Part shown: in pieces, positions 9,343-17,200 of the stretch
How positions within the stretch are numbered: position 1 is the first letter of the stretch
Layout of the letters: the number at the start of each line of letters is the position of its first letter
NCBI GenBank assembly: GCA_027452145.1
Contig: DAIDHB010000063.1
Span: forward strand, 1 to 55,633
Length of the DNA stretch: 55,633 nt
Direction: 5' to 3'
Source of the DNA: Planctomycetales bacterium
GTDB taxonomy: Bacteria > Planctomycetota > Planctomycetia > Isosphaerales > Isosphaeraceae
Notes under the pieces: model-generated
The model's input: the letters and a program-made list of their open reading frames with translations, nothing else
The model's database searches: none
Told to the model about the DNA's origin: nothing
Position numbers and translations under genes: made by a program

Positions 9343-10300
9343 CCGCGTCGCCGAGAACCTGTTCTGGATGAGCCGCTACCTCGAGCGGGCCGAGAACGTC
9401 GCGCGCCTGCTGGACATCGAGCTGTACCTCGAGCTCGACGCGGGCGGGCGCTCGGGCGAGTCCGGTTCGTCGCCCGTCGAGATCGCGCTCAACATCCTGG
9501 CCTGCCGCGACGGGTTCCCCGCGTCCGACGGGCCGGCCGACCGGACGGCGGTCCTCGACTTCCTCACCTTCGACCGGGGCAACGCGCAGTCGATTCTCTC
9601 GATGATCGCCCGCGCCCGCGAGAACGCACGCGGCACCCAGGAGTCGATCGGCGTCGACGCCTGGCGGCAGGCCAACCGGCTGTACCTGTATCTCTGCAGC
9701 CCCAAGGCGCGGCGGCGGTTCCACTCGAGCCCGTCGAGCTTCTACACCACGATCAAGGACTCGTGCATCCTCTTCGACGGCATGATCCAGAACACGCTGC
9801 CGCGCGACGAGGTCTACCACTTCCTCCAGCTCGGCCGGTTCCTCGAGCGGGTCGACGTGCTGGGGCGGATCCTTCACGCCAAGTGCCGGGTCTCGATGGC
9901 GGGCGAGCCGGGCGCCGCCGGCAGCGAGGCCGCGATCGAGACCGTGCGCTGGACGGGCCTCCTGCGGAGCTGCTCGGCCTACGGCGCCTACCTGCGGAGC
10001 GAGCGCGACCGCGTCGATCCCCTGAGCGTCATCCGCTTTCTGGTACTCGACCCCGATTTCCCCCGCGCCGTGCGGTTCTGTGTCGCGAGGTGTCGGGAGT
10101 CGCTCCGCGAGATCGTCGGCGGAGACGACGACGAGGTGGCCAGCGAGGCCGAGCGGCTGCTGGGCCGGCTCGAGAGCGAGCTGCGCTACATCGACGTCGG
10201 CGAGATCTTCGAGCGCGGACTTCTCCCGTTCCTCGACGGCATCCAGTCGATCTGCCGCCGCGTGGGGCAGGAGATCCAGCGCACCTTTTTCCTGGTGTGA
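9335..10300 (+). CDS. Alpha-E domain protein (COG2307/DUF403)
   Basis: This 321-residue, almost wholly helical protein starts at ATG 9335 inside the end of the ATP-grasp gene. The N-terminal signature MLSRVAENLFWMSRYLERAE is characteristic of the alpha-E family. Further conserved-looking pieces are ILFDGMIQNTLPRDEVYHFL (about 146-166) with the following FLQLGRFLERVD, and VIRFLVLDPDFPRAVRFC (about 231-248). It has no signal peptide or membrane helix. It has no proven activity. Comparative genomics places it as an obligate partner of the circularly permuted ATP-grasp enzyme, and some proteins carry both domains fused, so a complex with its neighbour is likely. It is followed after 3 bp by the transglutaminase gene. 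Confidence 0.92.
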   Translation: MLSRVAENLFWMSRYLERAENVARLLDIELYLELDAGGRSGESGSSPVEIALNILACRDGFPASDGPADRTAVLDFLTFDRGNAQSILSMIARARENARGTQESIGVDAWRQANRLYLYLCSPKARRRFHSSPSSFYTTIKDSCILFDGMIQNTLPRDEVYHFLQLGRFLERVDVLGRILHAKCRVSMAGEPGAAGSEAAIETVRWTGLLRSCSAYGAYLRSERDRVDPLSVIRFLVLDPDFPRAVRFCVARCRESLREIVGGDDDEVASEAERLLGRLESELRYIDVGEIFERGLLPFLDGIQSICRRVGQEIQRTFFLV

Positions 10301-10303
10301 ACC

Positions 10304-11293
10304 ATGCTCTTGCGCGTCCTGCACGAGACGAAGCTCAGCTACACCGAACCGGTCTCGGAGACCGTCTTCGAGGTCCGGATGGCTCCTCCCTCGGACGAGG
10401 ACCAGACGAATCTCGGCTATCACCTGCGGACGCTACCCGTCGCGCCGGTGACGATCTACCGCGACGGCTTCGGCAACCGCGTGGACCTGTTCAACATCCT
10501 CACGCCGTACCGCGAGCTGGTCATCCGGGCGACGTCGATCGTGCGGATGCACCGGGCCGAGCCGGCGTCGGCGCGGCTGGAGCGCGTCCGGTTCGCGCCG
10601 GACCACGACGACTTCCGCACGGCCTCAACGATCGAGTATCTCCTGCCCAGCCCGCTGGTCGCCCGGACTCCCGAGCTGGACGAGTTCGTGGCGGGGCTGA
10701 CGGCCGGCGAGGGCTCGCTGGCGGACGTTGTCGCGGGGCTGATGGAAGCGGTCCGCTCGCGGCTGGCTTATGAGAAGAAGGTCACGACCGCCCGCACGCC
10801 GGTCGGCGAGGCTCTCCGGCTGGGCCGGGGCGTCTGCCAGGACTTCTCGCACCTGTTCCTTGCGGCCTGTCGAGGAATCGGCCTGCCGGCCCGTTATGTC
10901 AGCGGATACATCCACCTGCCGGGCGAGGTGGCGACGCACGCCTGGTGCCAGGTCTGGGCCGGCCGCGCCGGCTGGGTGGACGTCGACCCCACCCACGGCA
11001 CCTATCCGGACAACGATCACGTCAAGATCGCAATTGGCCGGGACTATTCGGACGTCCCGCCCAATCAGGGGCTGTGGAAGGGTCGGGCCCGCGAGACGAT
11101 CGGCGTCAGCGTCAAGGTCGACGCCATCGACCGTGTGCCCGCGGGATGGGACGAGTGGTCGATCGCCGAGGCCCCCTGGTCGTCGGGCGCGTGGCTTCAG
11201 TCGCAGCGGCAGGGGGCCCGGTCCCGGGGCAATTCGCCGGTCTCGTCGTTCCGGCAACAACAGGGCCAGCAGCAGCAGGAGGGCAGCCGCTGA
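10304..11293 (+). CDS. Transglutaminase-like cysteine protease/amidase (COG1305)
   Basis: The protein has 329 residues and no signal peptide, so it is probably cytoplasmic. Residues about 1-85 form the bacterial transglutaminase N-terminal beta-domain (LRVLHETKLSYTEPVSETVF). The catalytic core follows, with Cys178 in GRGVCQDFSHLFLAACRGIG, His212 in THAWCQVW and Asp228 in VDVDPTHG, which gives a complete Cys-His-Asp triad. The last 15 residues are Gln-rich (RQQQGQQQQEG), an oddity that may be disordered. The start ATG 10304 is 3 bp after the alpha-E stop codon, so the three genes form one transcription unit. In such operons the enzyme is expected to cleave or transfer the amide bond formed by the ATP-grasp ligase. 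This is family-based inference; the substrate is not known. Confidence 0.93.
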   Translation: MLLRVLHETKLSYTEPVSETVFEVRMAPPSDEDQTNLGYHLRTLPVAPVTIYRDGFGNRVDLFNILTPYRELVIRATSIVRMHRAEPASARLERVRFAPDHDDFRTASTIEYLLPSPLVARTPELDEFVAGLTAGEGSLADVVAGLMEAVRSRLAYEKKVTTARTPVGEALRLGRGVCQDFSHLFLAACRGIGLPARYVSGYIHLPGEVATHAWCQVWAGRAGWVDVDPTHGTYPDNDHVKIAIGRDYSDVPPNQGLWKGRARETIGVSVKVDAIDRVPAGWDEWSIAEAPWSSGAWLQSQRQGARSRGNSPVSSFRQQQGQQQQEGSR

Positions 11294-11305
11294 TTTCGCC
11301 CGCGG

Positions 11306-12088
11306 CTACGGCTTCAGCCGGCCGGACGGTTCATCGGGCCGGTCGAGCGGCCGCACGCGGATGTTGCGGAACGCGACCGGGCCGTGGTCCGCCTGGAGCA
11401 TGATCGGCCCGCGCGGGATCTCGCGCGTGTGCCAGGCATGGCCGGTCGGCGTCTTGACGGCGAGGTCCTGGTGGATCGTCTGCCCATTGAGCACGACTTT
11501 TTCGAAGCGGGAGTCGGCGACCTTCTTGCCCGAAGAGTCGAACCTCGGGGCGCGGAAGATGACGTCGAGGGTCTGCCACTCGCCTGCCGGCCGCGCGGCG
11601 TTGACCTTCGGCGGCGTGCCCTCGTCGAGATAGTGGTATCTCGGCAGCAGCTCGGCGCGGGGGTAGATGCCGCCGCTGTGCGTCGCCTTCGGCCGGGCGA
11701 CTCCGTGGCTGTCGACGATCTGGATCTCGTAGAGCCCTTCGAACTTGACGCCCGAGTTCGACCCCCTGGGGACGAGGAACTCGAAGTGAGCCTCAACATC
11801 GCCGAACGAATCGCGGGTGAAGAGGTTCGTCGTCTTGCCGCCCCGGCCGTTGAGGATCACGCCCTTGCCGTCGACCGGCACGAGCTTCCGGGCGTTCTTC
11901 GGATCGATCCGGGCGTCGCCGGCCTCGAACCAGCCTCCGGTGGGTTTGCGCCAGGCGGCCAGCGGATCGTCGCCGATCAGGGGAATCCAGCCCTTTTCGT
12001 CCCCCGGCGCGCCGCGGCTCGGGGCGGATGAAAACACGAACGAAACGGCGAGAAAGCACGCAATCGAGGCGGTCATCGTGCGAAGCAT
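11306..12088 (-). CDS. Secreted DUF1080 (3-keto-disaccharide hydrolase-like) protein
   Basis: The start is ATG 12088, with GGGAG 10 nt upstream, giving 260 residues. The open frame continues to 12274, but the extension is Arg-rich and lacks a ribosome site. Residues 1-27 are a signal peptide (MLRTMTASIACFLAVSFVFS). The rest is one DUF1080 beta-sandwich domain: WIPLIGDDPLAAWRK, LFTRDSFGDVEAHFEFLVPR, NSGVKFEGLYEIQIVDSHG, and the closing GPIMLQADHGPVAFRNIRVR. The family is widespread and highly amplified in planctomycetes and has a concanavalin-like fold. Some members hydrolyse 3-keto-glycosides, but most are uncharacterised. The gene ends 12 bp from the transglutaminase stop codon (convergent) and diverges from the aldolase gene. 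Confidence 0.9.
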   Translation of the reverse strand: MLRTMTASIACFLAVSFVFSSAPSRGAPGDEKGWIPLIGDDPLAAWRKPTGGWFEAGDARIDPKNARKLVPVDGKGVILNGRGGKTTNLFTRDSFGDVEAHFEFLVPRGSNSGVKFEGLYEIQIVDSHGVARPKATHSGGIYPRAELLPRYHYLDEGTPPKVNAARPAGEWQTLDVIFRAPRFDSSGKKVADSRFEKVVLNGQTIHQDLAVKTPTGHAWHTREIPRGPIMLQADHGPVAFRNIRVRPLDRPDEPSGRLKP

Positions 12089-12235
12089 GGCAGTGCGACT
12101 CCCGGGGTCTCTCGGTCCGCGTCGATGGTACGCCGGGCGACGAACGCGGACAACGGTCCGCCGCCGATTTGCGTCGGGGTCGGGCGTCCCGTAAGCTGGT
12201 ATCTGCCCCGCCCTTTCCCACCCGGAGTCCTCGAC

Positions 12236-13156
12236 ATGCCGCCGACGCTGTCCGGCCTGATCCCTGCCTGCCACACCCCCTTCGACCGTTCGGGCGAGCT
12301 GGACGTCTCGATCGTCCCGCGCCAGGTCGAGCTCTTCCGCGAGTGCGGCATGGACGCCGTGTTCGTCGCCGGGACGACCGGCGAGTTCTCGTCATTGACC
12401 GTCGCCGAGCGCATGGCTCTCTGCGACGTGTGGACCGAGACCGCCGGAAAATCGATGACGATCGCGGTGCACGTCGGGCACAACTGCCAGGCCGACGCGA
12501 TCGCCCTGGCGAAGCACGCGAAACGCTCGGGCGCCGCGGCGGTGGCCGCCGTCGCCCCGAGCTACATCAAGCCGGCGGGCGTCGCCGAGCTAGTCGACTT
12601 CATGGCCCCGATCGCCGCCGCGGCCGATCCCCTGCCCTTCTACTATTACGAGATCCCCGGCATGACGAACGTGCGGATCCCCGCCGCGCGGTTCCTCGTC
12701 GAAGGCCGGGCGCGGATCCCAACCATGCGGGGCCTGAAGTTCTCGCACAACGACCTGGTCGAGCTCCAGGAGTGCCTGGCGGCCTCGGGCGGCGAGTTCG
12801 AGATCGTCTTCGGCTTCGACGAGTTCCTGCTGGCCGGGCTGGCGATGGGCGTGCAGGGGGCGGTCGGCAGCACGTACAACTTCGCCGGCCCGCATTACCG
12901 GAAGATCATGTCGGCCTTCGAGTCGGGCGACCACGCGACGGCCCGCTCGGCGCAGCACCGGGCGGCGCGGATGATCGAAGTCCTTTCGCGGTATGGGTTC
13001 ATGACGGCGTCCAAGGCGACCATGCGGCTGATTGGCATCGACTGTGGCCCGGTGCGGGCGCCATTGCGAAATCTGTCGCCCCAGGAGCTGACGAGCCTGG
13101 CGCGCGAGCTGTCTCCGTTCGAGATGTTCGCCCGGCCCATTCGAATCCCCGAATGA
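12236..13156 (+). CDS. DapA/NanA-family class I aldolase (N-acetylneuraminate lyase-like)
   Basis: The start is ATG 12236, with GGAG 8 nt upstream, giving 306 residues, the normal length of the family. The upstream extension to 12125 has no such support. It is a TIM barrel with the family signature AGTTGEFSSLTVAERM at about residues 42-58, the catalytic Tyr in FYYYEIPG (Tyr138) and the Schiff-base Lys168 in MRGLKFSHND. YEIP rather than YNVP, together with GLKFS, points to the N-acetylneuraminate lyase branch more than to dihydrodipicolinate synthase. A lysine-pathway role cannot be excluded from sequence alone. It should act in the cytoplasm on a pyruvate-derived substrate. The flanking DUF1080 gene is divergent, and tRNA-Leu follows with its own promoter. 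Confidence 0.88.
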   Translation: MPPTLSGLIPACHTPFDRSGELDVSIVPRQVELFRECGMDAVFVAGTTGEFSSLTVAERMALCDVWTETAGKSMTIAVHVGHNCQADAIALAKHAKRSGAAAVAAVAPSYIKPAGVAELVDFMAPIAAAADPLPFYYYEIPGMTNVRIPAARFLVEGRARIPTMRGLKFSHNDLVELQECLAASGGEFEIVFGFDEFLLAGLAMGVQGAVGSTYNFAGPHYRKIMSAFESGDHATARSAQHRAARMIEVLSRYGFMTASKATMRLIGIDCGPVRAPLRNLSPQELTSLARELSPFEMFARPIRIPE

Positions 13157-13159
13157 AAC

Positions 13160-13188
13160 TTGACAGCACGCCGCCCGATCTTCATGAT
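13160..13188 (+). promoter_or_regulatory. Sigma-70 promoter of the tRNA-Leu gene
   Basis: A perfect TTGACA at 13160-13165 is followed after 17 bp by CATGAT (13183-13188, four of six consensus bases). The predicted start near 13195 leaves a 5' leader of about 28 nt before the tRNA. It begins just after the aldolase stop codon, so the tRNA need not depend on read-through. Confidence 0.7.
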
Positions 13189-13222
13189 GGTGAAACCTTT
13201 GAGAACGGGGATCATTGCCCGC

Positions 13223-13309
13223 GCCGGAGTGGCGGAATTGGCAGACGCGCTAGCTTGAGGGGCTAGTGAGCTAACCATGCTCGTGCAGGTTCAAGTCCTG
13301 TCTCCGGCA
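13223..13309 (+). tRNA. tRNA-Leu, anticodon GAG
   Basis: The gene is 87 nt long and folds as a class II tRNA. The acceptor stem is GCCGGAG with CTCCGGC, followed by discriminator A at 13309. The D-arm contains AATTGGCAGA. The anticodon stem-loop is CTAGC-TTGAGGG-GCTAG with anticodon GAG (reads CUC/CUU). A long variable arm follows, and the T-arm contains GGTTCAAGTCC. CCA is not encoded. The long variable arm, the G-A-G anticodon and the A73 discriminator all agree with leucine. Confidence 0.96.
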
Positions 13310-13342
13310 TTCTTTTCGACGAGTTCGACGACAGCCTAAGCC

Positions 13343-13364
13343 GGCCCGCCCGCCGGGCGGGGCC
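13343..13364. terminator. GC-rich hairpin between tRNA-Leu and the convergent PEP-CTERM gene
   Basis: CCCGCCC-GCC-GGGCGGG forms a seven-pair stem with a 3-nt loop, with two more pairs beyond a bulge. It lies 34 bp after the tRNA in the gap between convergent genes, so it could end transcription in either direction. There is no T-run, so it is not a textbook intrinsic terminator. Confidence 0.4.
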
Positions 13365-13438
13365 ACCCCTGGCGGCATCGCTCTGGGCGGGCCCTGGTCG
13401 ATCGCCTTCATCCTGTTCGATTCGACCGCCGATCGGCG

Positions 13439-14200
13439 TCATTCGAAGCCGAGGGGTTCAGGGTCTCGCATGGCTCCTCGCGGCCATCGCGCGGCCGCGA
13501 GCCATGATCTTCCGCCGCGAGCGAGCAATCCGAACACGGTCCCAGCGGCGACCATCGCGAGCGAGGACGGCTCGGGGACGGAGCCCGGCCCCCCGGCGAT
13601 CGTCGGGATTGTGATCGTGCCGGCGTTGCTGGTGTAGTCCAGATAATGCTCATTTCCCTGGCTATCCGCATACTGAAAGAACGTGTCGGCGCTCGGGGAA
13701 CCCGAGGCGGCCAACGAACTCGGCGTCAGGACGATCTGGAACATCCCCGGAGTTTTGAGGTAGAGGCCATTCAGCGACACGGTGAGCTGGGTCAGGAGGA
13801 ACGAACTGGAACCCGCCGGGATCGTGACGTTTGATCCATCGGCGGTCGCGTCGCCGCCGAGGTAGGTGTCGTTGAGGGTTCCCGTCGTCATGACGGCGCC
13901 GAGCGTCGGCGTCGCCAGGCTGTTCCCGTAGAAGACATAGGCCGGATCGGCGAACGGCTGCGGCTGAGGATTGACGAACGACAGTTCCGCCGGCGCATTC
14001 CCGACGGGGACAATCTGAAACTCGAAGCCGAACTGGTCGAGGCTGAGGGGTACGGTGCCGTTGTTGCCGAGGGTGACATCCACCGTGGCCTGGCCATTCG
14101 CGAGGTTGGCGTTGCCGATCGTCACCACGAGTTCCGCGGACCCCCTCGTCGTGATGGCCAGGGTCATGAGCACGGCGAGCAGTTGGATTCTGGGCTTCAT
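13439..14200 (-). CDS. PEP-CTERM sorting-domain secreted protein
   Basis: The start is ATG 14200, with GAGGGA 6 nt upstream, giving 253 residues. Residues 1-22 are a signal peptide (MKPRIQLLAVLMTLAITTRG). The body (about 23-205) is a beta-rich cohesin-like domain: VTIGNANLANGQATVDVTLG, then LDQFGFEFQIVPVG. The C-terminal part holds the sorting signal VPEPSSLAMVAAGTVFGLLA followed by RGGR. This is the PEP motif, hydrophobic helix and basic cluster recognised by exosortase. About 20 further residues follow the basic cluster, longer than usual. No exosortase gene is in the window. The gene lies 52 bp downstream of the giant protein gene on the same strand, so co-transcription is likely. That protein ends in a dockerin-like segment, and a cohesin-like fold here would make a pair; this is speculative. 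Confidence 0.85.
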   Translation of the reverse strand: MKPRIQLLAVLMTLAITTRGSAELVVTIGNANLANGQATVDVTLGNNGTVPLSLDQFGFEFQIVPVGNAPAELSFVNPQPQPFADPAYVFYGNSLATPTLGAVMTTGTLNDTYLGGDATADGSNVTIPAGSSSFLLTQLTVSLNGLYLKTPGMFQIVLTPSSLAASGSPSADTFFQYADSQGNEHYLDYTSNAGTITIPTIAGGPGSVPEPSSLAMVAAGTVFGLLARGGRSWLAAARWPRGAMRDPEPLGFE

Positions 14201-14252
14201 GTTCGTTCCCTCATCGAGGTGTTGATGTCCGGGCGGGTGCCGAGTCGGCAGA

Positions 14253-17200
14253 TCAGGCATCGAGGCGGAGGCCGGGGGTGAGTCCGTGGCCCCTGGCCCG
14301 GAGCGCGGCCAGACGGGCGAGCGGCGTGACGGTGCCGGTACCGTCGAGGTTGATGAGTGCCCCGGGGATTTGCTGGCCGAGGGCGCCGGTGGTCAGGCTG
14401 GCGTCAGCCGTATTGACGATGCCGTCACCGTTGACGTCCCCGAACACGCGGTCGAAGAAGAACGACCGGGCCAGGCCGTCGATGTCGATCTCGTAGTAGC
14501 CGTCGCCCGCGGACGAATCCGGGCTTCCGCCGAGGCCCAGAGAGCCGAAGTTGATCTCGATGGCGTTGTCGACCACACCCAGCATGCCGGTCAGCGACAC
14601 CGGGGTTGCGCCGGTGCCGCTCAGGCTGTGCCTGATCAGGTGGACGTTCCCATCCGCGACCAGCGAGGCCAGGCCGTTCGAGTTGTCGAAGACCAGGTCC
14701 ACCGAGCCGATGAACGAGCGGCCGGATGCCCCGTGGTCGACCGAGAGGGCGATCGGGGCATTCGCGGCCGGTGTTGCGAAACCGGCCGCGACCCAGGTGT
14801 CGTAGCCCGGACCGACGGGCGGGGCCTGGACGTTGCCGACCGTGTCGGTGCCGACGGCGTAGAACGCGTAATTGTGCACGGAGCCGTCGGCGATCGCCTC
14901 GAAGGTGACGGGCACGTTGACGCCGGCCACCTTCGCGATGGGCCGGAAGGGCTCGCCGTCGACCGAGACAAAGACGTCGATGTGGTCGAGGACGGTTCCC
15001 GGGGCAGAGGAGCCGGCCAGTGTGATGGCGAATTGCTGGCTGGAAGAGTCCACCGCGCTGATTACGACAGCCGGAGGCTGGGTCACCCGAACGTAGGAAG
15101 AAGCCTCGATCGCCTGCGGTTTCGACTCGACGTTGTTCGCGAGGTCGTGGGCGATCGACTGGAAGGCGTAGGAGTGGCCCGCCGTCCCGGTGTAGAGGGC
15201 CGACGGCGCCGTCGCCGGTACGTTTGTCCATGCGGTCAATGGGCCGCCGTCGACCGAGACGTCGATGGCGTAATAGGCCACGCCCGAGGCGACGACGCCA
15301 GCGGCGGACGGGTCGTTGCCGGTGACGCTGACGTAGAAGCTCGCACCCTGAGACACGGCGGGGAGCGCGGTCACGCGACTCGTCGGCGCGACCGTGTCGT
15401 AGATCCACGATGCCGATAGGGTCCCGGAACCGAAGCCCACATCCGGGGCCGCGCCCTGGACCTTCGAGGCATCGACGGAGAGCGTGTACTGCCCCTGTCC
15501 GTACCGGGTCATGAGCTGGGCCAGTCCGCTGATCTGGTAGTCCGAGCCCTGGATCAGGCGGGTCACCTGGACGTTGGCCGGCAGGAGGTTCGGGCCGCCG
15601 TCGAGGGTCAGCGAGAGCGAGCCCGCGTTGAGCGTGGCCAGGTTCACGGGATAGGCGAACGAGATCGTCGCCGTATCGAAGACCGCATTGACCGCCGGAG
15701 CCCGGTTGGCCGGCAGGATCGCGGTGGTGGTCAGACCGGCGAGGACGGACAGGGTTGTCTTCGCCGACTCGGTCTGGTTGGCGAAGTAGTTGTCGGAGAC
15801 CGTCAGGGTGACGGTGAAGTTGCCGACGGGCAGGCTGGCGAGGCTCAGGGACCACGTCACGCCGCTTGACGCCAGGGAGACGCCGTTGCCGGTCAAGGTC
15901 CAGTGATACGTCAGCCTCAGATTCGACGGATTGGACGTGCCGGATGCGTCGAGCGTGACGGACTGCCCGGCGTACCCCACATACGGGCCACCGGCGGAGG
16001 GGATCGGGTGGACGATCTGGGTCTCGTAGGAACCGATGTCGACCTTGCCGGTGACCATGCGCGGGTCGCCGCGCTGGTCGGTGGCCGGGACGCCGACCGT
16101 CCCACCCGCGCCCAGGGCGGGGCTGTTGGGCTGGAGGGCGAAAGTCTCGGTGAGCCCGCCGTTGTTGCCGAGCGCGCCGAGGTCGGGGTTGGAGGTGGAC
16201 GAGATGACCCTGGGAGGGGTCTTGTTGGTGGAGGTGACCAGGTTGTTCGCGCCCTTGACCGACGACTCGCTGGTCCAGTAAAAGTCCTCCCCGCCATTGC
16301 CGTTGGCGAGGATCGTGTTGTTGAGGATCAGCGACGCGCTGTTGTAAAGCTCGGATCCGAGCGAGGATCCCATGGGCTTGCCTGAACCCGCGGAAGCGGA
16401 ATTGGCCGAAAAGGTATCGTTCGTCAGCTCGGCGGTCCCGTCGTTCATCAGCCCGCCACCGAGGGCGGACCCGCCGCCTCCTGAATACTCGCCGTCCGCC
16501 GAGAGGTAGGCGCTGCCGCCATCGGCCTGATTGCCGGTGAAGGTGTCGTTGATCAGGATGACCCGGGCGTTTGCCTCGTTGTCGATGGCCCCGCCCTGCC
16601 CCTGTCCGCCACCGAGCTTCTGATAGGGAGTGGGAGTCGCCTGCCCCGGAGCCCCCACGGCGCGGTTGTTGATGAAGGTTGAACCAGTCACCGTCAGGGT
16701 CGAGCCGGACGCGTTGTAGATCGCGCCTCCGGCTCCGACACCCAGAATGCCCGCGCTGATGTCGCCCTGGGCGATGTTGTTGCTGAAGGTGTCGTTGAGC
16801 AGGTTCAGGTTGCCGTTGTTGTCGATGGCACCGCCGAGGTTGGCGAGGCCGTTGGCCAGCGTCAGGTCGTCGATCGTGACATTGACGCCGCTACCGATCA
16901 CGAAGATCCGCGTGCCGGATCCGGTGATTGTCAGCCCGGGCGCACCCGAGCCGTCGATCTGTATATCGTTGCTCAGGAGGATCGTGCTGAAGAGCGTGAT
17001 GGTCTGGCCGGCGAGCGAAGAGGCGAACGTGATCGGCGTCTGGTCGATGTCATCGATCAGGACCTGGCGGAGCGAGCCGGGGCCGCTGTCGTTGGTATTG
17101 GTGACGACGAAGCCATGCCGGAGCTGGAAGGCGCCGAGGTCGCCCTGGGTCGGCAGGCCGCGCTGGTCGGTCGGCGGCAGCGCTGACGCGAGGGCCGTCC

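Noticed and set aside
12236..13156. Assignment as dapA of lysine synthesis
   Set aside because: YEIP and GLKFS resemble the N-acetylneuraminate lyase branch more than DapA, and no lysine genes are adjacent. The gene symbol was left empty.
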